64,000 bases of DNA from Mangrovibacter yixingensis (lineage in GTDB: Bacteria; Pseudomonadota; Gammaproteobacteria; Enterobacterales; Enterobacteriaceae). Below the pieces are notes generated by a model, which had not been told where the DNA came from, did not search any database, and saw only the letters and a program-made list of their open reading frames with translations. Numbering within the stretch: the first letter of the stretch is position 1; each line of letters opens with the position of its first letter. The DNA lies in assembly GCF_020523985.1 (NCBI RefSeq), contig NZ_JAIVKM010000002.1:62001-126000 (forward strand), given 5' to 3'. This document shows positions 7,644-16,744 of the stretch, one piece after another. The position numbers and the translations under genes are program-made.

Positions 7644-9287
7644 ATGACTAAAAACGAATTTGATTACATCATTATTGGCGGCGGCTCTGCAGGTTCGGTT
7701 CTTGCCGCACGGCTTTCTGAGCACAGCGAGCTGAGTGTTTGCCTGGTTGAAGCGGGCAGTAACGATGCCACGCCACGCATCCAGACACCGGCCGGAACCA
7801 TCACGCTATATAAAAGCCAGAAATACAGCTGGAATTACTACTCAACACCACAAAAGAGGCTGGGCGGCCGGCAAATTCATGTTCCGCGCGGTAAAGCGCT
7901 GGGTGGCTCATCATCCATGAACAGCATGATTTATATCAGAGGGTTACCCTCAGATTATGACCGCTGGGAACAGAAAGGTTGCCCAGGCTGGGGCTGGCAG
8001 GATGTTCTGCCCTGGTTTAAGCGCTCAGAGAAAAACCTGCTCAATCAGTCTCCCGAATACCACGGGTTTAATGGCGAATTACTGGTTGATAAACCGCGGG
8101 ACACCAACCCGGTGTCTGCTCTGTTTGTCGCGGCAGGTGTGCGGGCAGGCTTGCCGGAAAATAGTGATTTTAATGGCGCATCACAGCCAGGTGTTGGTAT
8201 CTATAATGTGACCCAAAAAGAGGGCAAACGGTTATCAAGCTACCGCGCATTTCTGCATCCCTGCCTGAACCGCCCCAACCTGACAGTCATAACGGGCTGC
8301 ACGGTAGATACTTTGATTCTCAAAGGAAAAGCGGTTGCTGGTGCCAAAGTAATTTTACAAGGAAGTGATGCGCCAACTGAGTTAATGTGCCGCCGGGAAG
8401 TGGTGCTCTGTGCCGGTTCTATTGGTTCCCCGCATATTCTCATGAAATCGGGTATTGGCCCGCGGGCGTCACTGGAGGCGGCCAGTGTTGCCGTTGCCCA
8501 CGACCTCCCAGGGGTTGGGCAAAATTTGCAGGATCACCTGGATGGCCTGGTTACAGTGCGAACCCGCAATCCATTAACGCTCGGCTTCTCACTGGCGGCA
8601 TGGAAACCTATTCTCACCTCGCCATTCCGCTACCTGTTCCGGCGCAAAGGCTGGCTGACCACCAACTATGTCGAAGCCGGTGGGTTTGCCTCTACCCGCT
8701 TCACCAAGCATCACCCGGATATTCAGTTCCACTTTGTACCGGGTTATCGCAGCCACCGGGGTCGCCTGTTTGAATGGGGGCATGGTTATGCCATTCATAC
8801 CTGTGTTCTGCGCCCGAAATCTGTCGGTGCGCTGCGCCTTACGCCGGAAAAACAGCCTGAAATTGATTTTAACTTCCTTGCGGATCCATCCGATGCCAGT
8901 GTACTGGTCGAAGGGATAAAAGCTGCCAGAAATATCCTTGCCCAGCCTGAGTTTTCCGCGTTTTGCGGCAAGGAAATGCTGCCCGGTAAACAGATACAGA
9001 CCGATGAGCAACTGCTGCAGTACGTGAAAGAAAACTGTGCCACCGTATTTCACCCGGTTGGCACCTGCAAGATGGGAAATGATGCCATGAGTGTCGTTTC
9101 CCCTGAAACACTCAGGGTCTATGGCATTGATAATCTGCGGGTTGCTGACGCATCTATTATGCCTGACCTTATCAGCGGCAATACCAATGCGCCTTCAATC
9201 ATGATTGGCGAGCGCGCCGCACATATGATCCTCAACGCAACCACAACACCGCAAGGTGTCGCCCACGAGGAGCAAGCGTATGCATAA
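7644..9287 (+). CDS. GMC-family FAD alcohol oxidoreductase (choline dehydrogenase-like)
   Basis: 547 residues. The FAD-binding motif GGGSAGSVLAARLSE is at residues 12-26. The GMC signatures RGKALGGSSSMNSMIYIRG (about 82-100) and the GSIGSPHILMKSGIGP region (about 257-272) follow. The C-terminal active-site region has HPVGTCKMG and DASIMPDLISGNTNAPSIMIGERAA. This family oxidises primary alcohols to aldehydes (choline, glucose, pyridoxine and others). It lies between the NCS1 permease and an aldehyde dehydrogenase that overlaps it by 8 bases, giving alcohol to aldehyde to acid. There is no betI/betB/betT context, so a BetA assignment is not justified. Confidence 0.88.
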   Translation: MTKNEFDYIIIGGGSAGSVLAARLSEHSELSVCLVEAGSNDATPRIQTPAGTITLYKSQKYSWNYYSTPQKRLGGRQIHVPRGKALGGSSSMNSMIYIRGLPSDYDRWEQKGCPGWGWQDVLPWFKRSEKNLLNQSPEYHGFNGELLVDKPRDTNPVSALFVAAGVRAGLPENSDFNGASQPGVGIYNVTQKEGKRLSSYRAFLHPCLNRPNLTVITGCTVDTLILKGKAVAGAKVILQGSDAPTELMCRREVVLCAGSIGSPHILMKSGIGPRASLEAASVAVAHDLPGVGQNLQDHLDGLVTVRTRNPLTLGFSLAAWKPILTSPFRYLFRRKGWLTTNYVEAGGFASTRFTKHHPDIQFHFVPGYRSHRGRLFEWGHGYAIHTCVLRPKSVGALRLTPEKQPEIDFNFLADPSDASVLVEGIKAARNILAQPEFSAFCGKEMLPGKQIQTDEQLLQYVKENCATVFHPVGTCKMGNDAMSVVSPETLRVYGIDNLRVADASIMPDLISGNTNAPSIMIGERAAHMILNATTTPQGVAHEEQAYA

Positions 9288-10770
9288 CAGACAAAGCTGG
9301 GAAAACCGCCTGAACAATCAACAGTTTTGTTCCTGGTCAGTGATTAATGGTGAGCGTTACTTTGCCAAAGATGGCGGAAAGTTACCGGTCATCAACCCTG
9401 CTACCTGTTCAGTCCTCACAGAGGTCACCGCGTGCCAGAAAGCAGATATTGATGAAGCGGTGCATTCGGCACGGCGTACATTTGATTCGGGCATTTGGTC
9501 CGGGCAACCATTGCAGGTGCGTAAGGCAGCATTGCTGCGGCTATCACAACTGATTCTTGAGCATAAAGAAGAACTGGCGCTGCTGGAAAGCGCCAGTATG
9601 GGGAAACCAGTAATGGATGCGCTGAACGGGGATATACCCGGCGCGGCCCACGTGATTGCCTGGTATGCCGAAAGCATCGATAAAATTTACGGTGAAGTTG
9701 CCCCCACACCGCCTGGTTCGCTCGCCACCATCACCCGCGAACCCATTGGAGTGGTTGCCGCCATTGTGCCGTGGAACTTCCCGCTGGATATTGCCGCATG
9801 GAAAGTTGGCCCGGCGCTGGCAGCAGGTAACAGCGTTATTCTGAAACCTTCAGAAAACGCCCCGTTTACCGCCATCAGGTTGGCTGAACTGGCACTGGAA
9901 GCAGGGTTACCCCCAGGCGTTCTGAATGTTGTAACAGGCTCTGGCATTGAAGCCGGGGCCGCACTGGGCAAACATCAGGATATCGATGTGGTCACGTTTA
10001 CCGGGTCTACCACGGTTGGCAAAGCGTTCATGGCATACTCAGGCGAGTCTAACCTGAAACAGGTATGGCTCGAATGTGGTGGTAAAAGTGCCAATATTAT
10101 TTTTGCCAATTGCCGGAATTTGGATGAAGCAGCAGAAAAAGCCGCGTTTGGTATCTGTTTTAATCAAGGGGAAGTGTGCTCTGCAAACTCCCGGTTGCTG
10201 GTTGAACGCTCAATCTACCCGGCCTTTATTGAAGCCCTGCTCAGCAAACTGCACGCCTGGCAGCCCATGCACCCGCTGGAGCCGCAAGCCAGAATGGGTG
10301 CCATGGTTACATCTGCTCATAAAGAGAAAGTGCTGGGTTTTATTGCTACGGCTCTTGAGCAAGGCGGTGAACTGCTCACTGGTGGCACTGCTTGTGAAAT
10401 TGAAGCATCAGGCAATTACATCTCACCCACAGTAATTAAAATCCGCGATGAAAATGCCGCTTTATGGCGCGAGGAAGTATTCGGGCCGGTACTGGCAGTA
10501 AAAGTGTTTGACGAAGAGCCTGAGGCGATTCAGTCTGCCAACAAGCATATTTATGCCCTTGCCGCATCGGTCTGGACTGACGACCTGAATCAGGCTCACC
10601 GGGTTGCCCGCAAGCTTAATGCAGGCACCGTATCAGTTAATACCGTAGATGCGCTTGATGTCACAGTACCTTTTGGTGGCAACCGGCAGTCAGGGTTTGG
10701 CCGCGACCTCTCTTTGCATGCTTTTGACAAATTCACCAAGCTGAAAACCACCTGGCTGGCATTGCGCTAG
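9280..10770 (+). CDS. NAD(P)-dependent aldehyde dehydrogenase (PuuC-like)
   Basis: 496 residues from the ATG at 9280, which has GAGGAG upstream and overlaps the preceding stop. Visible motifs are VVAAIVPWNFPLDIAAWK, the Glu of VWLECGGKSANI (general base) and the catalytic Cys in FNQGEVCSANSR, with GFGRDLSLHAFDKFT near the end. The sequence is close to E. coli PuuC, which oxidises gamma-glutamyl-aminobutyraldehyde. No putrescine genes are present, so here it more likely oxidises the aldehyde made by the GMC enzyme. It is the last gene of the operon and is followed by a strong hairpin. Confidence 0.9.
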   Translation: MHNRQSWENRLNNQQFCSWSVINGERYFAKDGGKLPVINPATCSVLTEVTACQKADIDEAVHSARRTFDSGIWSGQPLQVRKAALLRLSQLILEHKEELALLESASMGKPVMDALNGDIPGAAHVIAWYAESIDKIYGEVAPTPPGSLATITREPIGVVAAIVPWNFPLDIAAWKVGPALAAGNSVILKPSENAPFTAIRLAELALEAGLPPGVLNVVTGSGIEAGAALGKHQDIDVVTFTGSTTVGKAFMAYSGESNLKQVWLECGGKSANIIFANCRNLDEAAEKAAFGICFNQGEVCSANSRLLVERSIYPAFIEALLSKLHAWQPMHPLEPQARMGAMVTSAHKEKVLGFIATALEQGGELLTGGTACEIEASGNYISPTVIKIRDENAALWREEVFGPVLAVKVFDEEPEAIQSANKHIYALAASVWTDDLNQAHRVARKLNAGTVSVNTVDALDVTVPFGGNRQSGFGRDLSLHAFDKFTKLKTTWLALR

Positions 10771-10780
10771 CCTTGTAATA

Positions 10781-10810
10781 GTGCGCTTTGGGGCTTCCCC
10801 AAAAGCGCAC
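10781..10810. terminator. Terminator hairpin between convergent genes
   Basis: GTGCGCTTTGGGG and its complementary arm enclose a short CTTC loop 11 bases after the aldehyde dehydrogenase stop. There is no long T run. It probably serves both converging units. Confidence 0.65.
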
Positions 10811-10846
10811 CATGCCACAGGCATACTCATAAGTTTTCACAACAAA

Positions 10847-12193
10847 TCACATTACATTGTTCGCGCTATTATGAATAAAACCGTCATGCAAACGGTAGTA
10901 ACGGCGGTAAATCACACCACTTGCCAGCATCAAAATCGCAGGCAGCCCTATCATCATAAATTCCAGCCCAATAACAGTAGCAGGTGCTTGTTCAACACCA
11001 GGCTCGTAACCCACAACAGATAACCCCACACCAACAATAAACCCACCAGCCGCACCGGCAAATTTCACCAACATTGTTTGAACTGAAAAAATAACACTTT
11101 CACTCCGCCGGCCAGTTTTACTTTCCCCGTAGTCAACAACATCGGCCAGCATTACCGTTTGAAGTGCATTCGCAATTCCTACACCAAACTTAATGGCAGC
11201 CCCAGCCAGTCCAATAATTAATACATTAGCTGGTGAAATTACGCCCATTGCTAACAAAAGCAGGCAAGATAAAATAGGGAAACCACATGCTATAAACCAC
11301 AAATTTTTACGAGGGAGAACTGCAGCTATTCGGGGAAATAAAAATACACCCGCGACCTCAGCAACACCCGCCACCATCATATAAACGGGGAATAACTCTG
11401 CATTTCCAATTGCGTAAGAAAAATAATAAATAGCAAAGCCGCCAACTAACAAATTGGCTATCTGAAAAAACAATACAGAGCCGATTAACGCTTTCAGCTG
11501 ATCATTTTTAACAATAATATTAACAACATCTTTAAAACCAAATTTCTCTGTTGCCTTTTCAGACTCAGATTTGGTTTTTTCTTTTACATTCCGTGCGATT
11601 AAAAATGCACTCATAATAAACAGCACTGCAATCAACAACGCAACATTAAAGAAACCTGCTCCCTGGTCGCCACAGCCCAGTCTGCCGACAATATATAAAC
11701 CATAAGCCCCGGTGATAAACCAGGCCAGGCTGGCAAACAAGCGGGGCCATACAACCAACTTTTCACGCTCGCGCCGGGATGCTGACAATGCCGGAATCAT
11801 TGACCAGTATGGAATATCCATAATGGTATAAGTCAACCCCCACAGGATGTAGGCTGCTGCTGCATAAATATAGAGAGCTGGGCCTTCAAAAAAGTGCGTA
11901 CTGAACAGGCCAATAAATACAACGGCATTCAAAAGTGTGCCAATGATAATCCATGGGCGAAACTTACCGTATTTTGAGCGGGTATTATCCACAATCATGC
12001 CCATAACCGGGTCTGTAATAGCATCAATAATGCGTGCAGCTAAAAAAACCGTTCCGACAAAAGCCGCTGGCAACCCAGCCACATCGGTAAAATAAAACAT
12101 TAAAAAGATATAAACAGGCGCACAAGCAAAATCTTTCCCTAATGCACCAAGGCCATATGATAATTTAGTTTGCAGAGTAATCCCTTCTGACAT
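10847..12193 (-). CDS. MelB-like sugar:cation symporter (GPH family)
   Basis: 448 residues, 12 predicted membrane segments. The N-terminus TKLSYGLGALGKDFA, the loop DAITDPVMGMIVDNTRSKYGKFRPWI and TYTIMDIPYWSMIPALS are characteristic of the glycoside-pentoside-hexuronide symporters. They follow MelB more closely than XylP or UidB. MelB couples galactoside uptake to Na+, Li+ or H+ through Asp residues in helices II and IV; the corresponding DAITD region is kept. No alpha-galactosidase is adjacent, so the hydrolase must be elsewhere or the substrate differs. A GalR-type operator lies upstream at 12324-12337. Confidence 0.85.
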   Translation of the reverse strand: MSEGITLQTKLSYGLGALGKDFACAPVYIFLMFYFTDVAGLPAAFVGTVFLAARIIDAITDPVMGMIVDNTRSKYGKFRPWIIIGTLLNAVVFIGLFSTHFFEGPALYIYAAAAYILWGLTYTIMDIPYWSMIPALSASRREREKLVVWPRLFASLAWFITGAYGLYIVGRLGCGDQGAGFFNVALLIAVLFIMSAFLIARNVKEKTKSESEKATEKFGFKDVVNIIVKNDQLKALIGSVLFFQIANLLVGGFAIYYFSYAIGNAELFPVYMMVAGVAEVAGVFLFPRIAAVLPRKNLWFIACGFPILSCLLLLAMGVISPANVLIIGLAGAAIKFGVGIANALQTVMLADVVDYGESKTGRRSESVIFSVQTMLVKFAGAAGGFIVGVGLSVVGYEPGVEQAPATVIGLEFMMIGLPAILMLASGVIYRRYYRLHDGFIHNSANNVM

Positions 12194-12323
12194 ATGTATC
12201 CCTCAATACAGATAACGCATTTTTCTTTTAGCCAAAACACCGGGTAGCGATGTTTCACCATGGTTAATCAGATGCTGATATTAACTTCCTGTTTTTTTAT
12301 TGCTGTGACCAAAACCCTTCCGA

Positions 12324-12337
12324 TGGAAACGCTTACA
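12324..12337. promoter_or_regulatory. GalR/LacI-type operator upstream of the MelB-like gene
   Basis: TGGAAACGCTTACA fits the TG-AA-CG-TT-CA pattern bound by GalR-like LacI-family regulators, including the central CG. It is about 130 bases upstream of the symporter start, in a 390-base gap (12194-12583) with no gene. The regulator is not encoded next door. Confidence 0.5.
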
Positions 12338-12583
12338 TTTAAAATTTAAAAATGAGATATCGCGCTTTTTTTAATCCATACACCACAGAAGAAAAATAAG
12401 GTTTATCTATCAAAAATTAGTAATAGATTGCCAGCCCCAGCAAATAGTGGCGGCAATCATTGCTGGTGAATATTCCTTTCTCCGCAGCATCGCACCTCAC
12501 TTCCAGCCTGTCATGTTACCTACACAGACCCCCACTACACTAAACCTGGCTCCACAAACAAAAAACATGAGCACCTAACCAGA

Positions 12584-13210
12584 ATGAAACCCATTAAACT
12601 TGCAGCAACCTTTATTGACCCAAGTGTACGACTGCGTGAATGCCACACAGGCCAGCAGTGTGAAATTCTGGCCGCAACCGCCATGGAATACAGCACATTG
12701 GGGGATTTTTCATATATTGGTGAGTACTGTACCGTTGCCGATACAACTATCGGGAAATTCACTGCGATTGCCAACCAGGTGAGGATTGGCGCACCCAATC
12801 ACCCAATGTCACGCCCGGCTCAGCACCGCATCACCTACTGCCCGGAGTACTATTCCCCGCATGCAGAAAGAGACCATGCATTCTTTGCCCGCCGCCGCGC
12901 CGCTACAGTCACTATTGGTAACGATGTTTGGATTGGTCATGGTGCCATTGTGCTACCGGGTGTCACTATTGGCGATGGCGCAGTGATTGCCGCAGGAGCG
13001 GTTGTCAGCAAAGATGTAGAGGCTTACACCGTGGTGGGTGGTGTTCCTGCCAGAGTCATTCGCCCACGCTTTGCCCCAAAAACGGCACAGCAGTTACAAC
13101 AAATAGCCTGGTGGAACTGGCCGCTGGATACCATTATTGAGCGGCTGGCAGACTTTCAGAATGAAAATATTGAAGCATTTTGTGCAAAGTGGCTGGCACC
13201 AAACCAATAA
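12584..13210 (+). CDS. Hexapeptide-repeat acyltransferase (phosphonate-cluster type)
   Basis: 208 residues of left-handed beta-helix hexapeptide repeats ([33 protein letters not shown]). After these come [38 protein letters not shown] and a C-terminal [10 protein letters not shown]. The arrangement matches, from memory, the transferase found in phosphonate-utilisation (phn) clusters. It belongs to the xenobiotic acetyltransferase group and probably transfers acetyl groups from CoA in the cytoplasm. No phn genes are present here, so the gene is an orphan and its acceptor is unknown. Confidence 0.75.
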   Translation: MKPIKLAATFIDPSVRLRECHTGQQCEILAATAMEYSTLGDFSYIGEYCTVADTTIGKFTAIANQVRIGAPNHPMSRPAQHRITYCPEYYSPHAERDHAFFARRRAATVTIGNDVWIGHGAIVLPGVTIGDGAVIAAGAVVSKDVEAYTVVGGVPARVIRPRFAPKTAQQLQQIAWWNWPLDTIIERLADFQNENIEAFCAKWLAPNQ

Positions 13211-13374
13211 ATCCCCCAGGCCAGAGCACCAGCTCTGGCATCACGGTTCCCATACAAGCAACAGAAAGCCTCGCACAAACCCAATGATTAAATTAGGGTT
13301 TATTCCTAATGCATCACCGATTTCATTGCGCCATACTCACTACCACTCATGTACTGGTCATGTTTAGTGAGGAA

Positions 13375-13734
13375 ATGATGAAAAAAACAGTAATGGTATT
13401 ATCTGCGCTTTTGCTGGCATCTCCGGTTTTTGCCGCAACAACCCACGCAACTGACGAAACCGTTGCCACAGCGCACGAAGGTGCCAATACCGCAAAGGAA
13501 AAACTGCATCAGGCACAAGACAAAGGTGATGAACTGAAGCTTAAATCGGAACATGCCGCTGAAGGCAAAAGCGACACGCTGAGTAGTAAAGTCAGCGAAG
13601 GTTCACAGAAAGCCTGGGACAAAACCAAAGAAGGCACTGAGAAAGGCTGGGATGCAACAAAAGAAGGGGCCGAAAAAGGGTGGAATGCCACCAAAGACGG
13701 CGCTGAAACACTGAAAAAGAAAGTCAGTGAATAA
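13375..13734 (+). CDS. Exported LEA/apolipoprotein-like repeat protein
   Basis: 119 residues from the ATG at 13375 (GAGG upstream); an ATG immediately follows at 13378. The signal peptide ends near SPVFA-A, so the protein is periplasmic. The mature part is almost entirely charged amphipathic helix. It includes three near-repeats of 11 residues (WDKTKEGTEKG, WDATKEGAEKG, WNATKDGAETL). Eleven-residue Lys/Glu/Ala repeats are typical of LEA group-3 and apolipoprotein-like proteins that protect membranes during drying or osmotic stress. That role is inferred; no specific E. coli counterpart is recognised. Confidence 0.72.
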   Translation: MMKKTVMVLSALLLASPVFAATTHATDETVATAHEGANTAKEKLHQAQDKGDELKLKSEHAAEGKSDTLSSKVSEGSQKAWDKTKEGTEKGWDATKEGAEKGWNATKDGAETLKKKVSE

Positions 13735-13739
13735 CCTGG

Positions 13740-14195
13740 TTACCCTCTGAGCCCCCTGATGGCCGCAAACGGTGTTCTGGCATACAGAATATAGCGGCCT
13801 TCAGGGCTTACCCCTTTCCCCTGCTGCACAAATCCCCGCTTTTCATAAAATTGGCAGGCTGAAATATTAGCCACCAGGCATTTCAGTGAAAGTGTCTCGC
13901 CCACTTCCTGCAAGCAGTGTTCCAGTAACGCAGTTCCCACTCCCCTATGCTGGCAAGCGGGGGCAACATACAAATGATGAAGAAAAGTATCCGGCAGCCA
14001 CACAGCAGCAAACCCGGCAACTGAGCCAGAAAGGCGGGCAACAACTACCTGTTCACCGGCAATTAACCGGGCAAACTCACTGTCGGTATGGTGTTTTTTG
14101 ATAAACACCGCGCTGGTTTCACGTGCATGGTTAAATAGCTGACATAACACCGGTAAATCTGCTTTTTCGGCACCGGTTATTTCTGCTCTTGCCAT
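13740..14195 (-). CDS. GNAT-family N-acetyltransferase
   Basis: 151 residues. The acetyl-CoA pyrophosphate-binding motif is QHRGVGTALLEHC (Q-x-x-G-x-G), preceded by HLYVAPACQ and followed by LKCLVANISACQFYEKRGFVQ, all standard for the GNAT fold. The substrate (small molecule or protein) cannot be told. It converges on the LEA-like gene, with 5 bases between the stop codons, and stands alone on its strand. Confidence 0.8.
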   Translation of the reverse strand: MARAEITGAEKADLPVLCQLFNHARETSAVFIKKHHTDSEFARLIAGEQVVVARLSGSVAGFAAVWLPDTFLHHLYVAPACQHRGVGTALLEHCLQEVGETLSLKCLVANISACQFYEKRGFVQQGKGVSPEGRYILYARTPFAAIRGLRG

Positions 14196-14308
14196 AAACC
14201 CCCCCTGCTTACTATTCCCTGTATAACGTTAAACCAGAGGTGAAGCACAAAACACAGGCTGGGAAAATATCGCCATTTTACCAGCCTGAATAGCAGTGCT
14301 GTATGCGG

Positions 14309-14866
14309 TTAATCTTTCATGAATTCACAAGCACGGTCTGCGCCTTTTTTGCACAAGCCGTCCATCATTTGGTTTGCCTTTTTCTCGTCTTTCGCCACAC
14401 CTTTACCGTAATAGTAAGACAGTGCAAGTTTGTATTTACCATCCTCACTCCCCAGTTTTGCAGCTTTCGCATACCACTGAGTTGAAGTTTTATAATCTTT
14501 ATCCACACCCTGGCCATATTCATAAAGATTGCCCAGTTCAATCATAGCTGGTGCTGAGTTCTGTGCGGCGGCTTTTTCAAGCAGTGGGCGGCTCTTTTTA
14601 TAATCATGCTGTACTTCGCCATAGAATGCGCCCAGTATCAGGTAACCACAGGTCGCTTTCTGGTCCACTGCTTTTTGCAGCAAGGTTTCGGCCTGTTTCA
14701 TATCCGGCTTACCCACCTCACCCTTTGCATACGCCAGGCCCAACTGGCACTGAGCCTCAGCATCTCCCTGCTCTGCCTGTTGTTGTAATTTTTCCAGTGC
14801 AGTAGCAGCAAGTACCTGGCCACTAACAGCCACACCCATAATCAGCGCTAAAAGACGTAATTTCAT
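14309..14866 (-). CDS. Periplasmic Sel1-repeat protein
   Basis: 185 residues with a signal peptide (cleavage near SGQVLAA). At least three Sel1/TPR-like repeats follow, for example AEAQCQLGLAYAKG, APAMIELGNLYEYGQGV and EDGKYKLALSYYYGKGV, each about 36 residues. A cysteine-bearing C-terminus (LCKKGADRACEFM) may form a disulphide. Such proteins act as protein-protein adaptors in envelope stress or signalling. The partner is unknown and the gene is monocistronic. Confidence 0.8.
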   Translation of the reverse strand: MKLRLLALIMGVAVSGQVLAATALEKLQQQAEQGDAEAQCQLGLAYAKGEVGKPDMKQAETLLQKAVDQKATCGYLILGAFYGEVQHDYKKSRPLLEKAAAQNSAPAMIELGNLYEYGQGVDKDYKTSTQWYAKAAKLGSEDGKYKLALSYYYGKGVAKDEKKANQMMDGLCKKGADRACEFMKD

Positions 14867-15046
14867 TATTTTTTCCCAGTGGTATTGTTCATTAAAGGGG
14901 ATTATTTATATCAGATTTTCCTAATACATTGAAGTTTTCCACAAATGAAAACCATATAAAACAAGCAGTTCTCTACAAATACTCCGTGCCAATTATTAAG
15001 TTTGCAGTAAGATAAACGCTTTATATTAAAGAACGGAGAAATAACG

Positions 15047-15340
15047 ATGCCGACAATATATGTTGTGACATTAAAATATATCAAACCACTGGAAGAGGTT
15101 GATGCCCTTATTCCGGCGCATATTGAATGGTTGAAACAAGGCTATGCCGATGGAGTATTTCTGGCCTCGGGCCGCCAGGTTCCCCGTGTGGGCGGTGTTA
15201 TTTTGGCACAGTGTGCCAATAAAGAATCGCTTATTGAAAGATTGCAGCACGATCCCTTTTCCAAAAATAAATTAGTAGAGACAGTCATTACCGCCTTCGA
15301 ACCCAGCATGTGTGCCGATGCACTAAAATCATTGCTGTAA
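15047..15340 (+). CDS. YciI-like protein
   Basis: 97 residues of the YCII (dimeric ferredoxin-like) fold. It has an N-terminal strand, then VDALIPAHIEWLKQGYADGVFLASGRQVPRVGGVILAQ, with the conserved His of PAHIEWL, and a C-terminal ITAFEP strand. Family members are small dimeric enzymes or ligand-binding proteins of mostly unknown activity. It is a single gene with an ACGGAG ribosome site. Confidence 0.78.
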   Translation: MPTIYVVTLKYIKPLEEVDALIPAHIEWLKQGYADGVFLASGRQVPRVGGVILAQCANKESLIERLQHDPFSKNKLVETVITAFEPSMCADALKSLL

Positions 15341-15386
15341 TGACGCACAGGCGAAGCCATTTTTTCCCTATGCTTCGCCTGCTGGA

Positions 15387-15626
15387 TTAATGGTGACCAA
15401 ACCACTGCGCTACTTTTTCACGCTCAGGCACACCACCGCTATGCACCACTTTTCCATCCATCACCACACCAGGCGTACGTAAAATCCCATAGCGTGCTAT
15501 TTCTTCAATGGCATCCACTTTTTCCAGTTGAATGGTTTCCCCTGCATCGTGGGCTACCTCCTCAATGACCTGCCAGGTCTTGCGGCAATTAGCACATCCG
15601 GAACCTAACACTTTGATGTTTTTCAT
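15387..15626 (-). CDS. Thioredoxin-like redox-active disulphide protein
   Basis: 79 residues from the ATG at 15626 (GGAG upstream). The fold begins IKVLGSGCANCRKT, with active-site C-A-N-C near residue 10, and continues ILRTPGVVMDGKVVHSGGVP, containing the cis-Pro loop (TPG). This is the short 'redox-active disulphide protein 2' group rather than true thioredoxin. It follows the permease gene by 13 bases and is probably its operon partner. Such pairs are common with YraQ/ArsP-type permeases and suggest delivery of a thiol-reactive solute or metal. Confidence 0.85.
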   Translation of the reverse strand: MKNIKVLGSGCANCRKTWQVIEEVAHDAGETIQLEKVDAIEEIARYGILRTPGVVMDGKVVHSGGVPEREKVAQWFGHH

Positions 15627-15639
15627 CCGTTTTCTCCTG

Positions 15640-16683
15640 TTAAAAAAGCGCGTTAAATACATAACCGACTAACACAATTCCACAGGCCACAACGCCCGTG
15701 AACGTGGCAATCAAACGCAATTTCAGTACCTTGCGCAGAATCACCATTTCAGGAAGTGATAAGGCCGTAACACTCATCATAAACGCCAGGACCGTGCCTA
15801 ATGCTGCACCTTTGGCTAACAAAGCCTGAACCACTGGCAGTATCCCGGCAGCATTGGCATACATTGGCACACCCGCGGCTACCGCGAGCGGAATAGACCA
15901 CCAGGCCTGTTTTCCCATAATGCTCACCATCATATTTTCCGGCACATAACCATGGATCAGTGCGCCAACGGCAATCCCCGCCAAAATAAAAGGCCAGACC
16001 CGCCCTACTATTTCTCTTACAGCCCGCCGCCCTTGTTTTATTAATTCAATCAACGGATATTGTTCCTGGGCTACGCTGGCATCAACACGTGGCATCTCCC
16101 GAACCCAGTCTTCGAGGTAACCGGTCATATTAAGTTTGCCAATAACCCACCCACCCGCCATAGCAACAGACAACCCCATCGCCAGGTAAAGCAGTGCTAT
16201 TTGCCAGCCAAACAGGCCAAACAATAAAACCAGCGCAACTTCATTAACCATGGGTGCGGCAATTAGAAAGGAAAATGTCACCCCAAGTGGGATCCCTGCC
16301 TGCACAAACCCAATAAACAACGGTACAGCAGAACAAGAGCAAAAAGGTGTCACCACCCCCAGCAGAGCTGCCAGAACATGTGAACCCACAACACCAGGTC
16401 TTGCCAACAATGCACGGGTTCTTTCTGGGGTGAAATAGCTATTCACCATCCCCATCACAAACACCACCCCGGTCAGCAGCAACAACACTTTGGGTGTGTC
16501 GTAGAGAAAGAATTGCAGCGCCTGGCTGGCATGGCCGCCAGGCGCTACAGGCAATAGAGAGACCAGGGCTACCGAAAGTGGATAAAGAAGACTATACAGC
16601 GCCACCCACACCACGCCGCCCACCAGCAGCCAAACAGCAGGCCAGCGCCGTAGCGCACGCTGAAACAACGCTAAATGGCACAT
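15640..16683 (-). CDS. YraQ/ArsP-type permease
   Basis: 347 residues, about 8-10 membrane segments. The signature GVVTPFCSCSAVPLFIGFVQAGIPLG, with a C-S-C-S motif in a membrane segment, marks the DUF318/ArsP_1 permease family. A second half repeats the theme (PMYANAAGILPVVQALLAKGA). Some ArsP proteins export methylated or aromatic arsenicals; the substrate here is not known. AGGAGG precedes the ATG. It lies between the sigma-factor gene (62 bases upstream) and the thioredoxin-like gene, all on one strand. Confidence 0.85.
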   Translation of the reverse strand: MCHLALFQRALRRWPAVWLLVGGVVWVALYSLLYPLSVALVSLLPVAPGGHASQALQFFLYDTPKVLLLLTGVVFVMGMVNSYFTPERTRALLARPGVVGSHVLAALLGVVTPFCSCSAVPLFIGFVQAGIPLGVTFSFLIAAPMVNEVALVLLFGLFGWQIALLYLAMGLSVAMAGGWVIGKLNMTGYLEDWVREMPRVDASVAQEQYPLIELIKQGRRAVREIVGRVWPFILAGIAVGALIHGYVPENMMVSIMGKQAWWSIPLAVAAGVPMYANAAGILPVVQALLAKGAALGTVLAFMMSVTALSLPEMVILRKVLKLRLIATFTGVVACGIVLVGYVFNALF

Positions 16684-16744
16684 ATTTTCCTCCTAAGCCC
16701 AGTTTCCTGTTAAGAAGACGCAGCAAAGCAGAAAAAGATGCAGA

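Noticed and set aside
7644-10770. betA-betB choline operon
   Set aside because: No betI or betT is present, an NCS1 permease replaces the choline carrier, and the aldehyde dehydrogenase resembles PuuC more than BetB.
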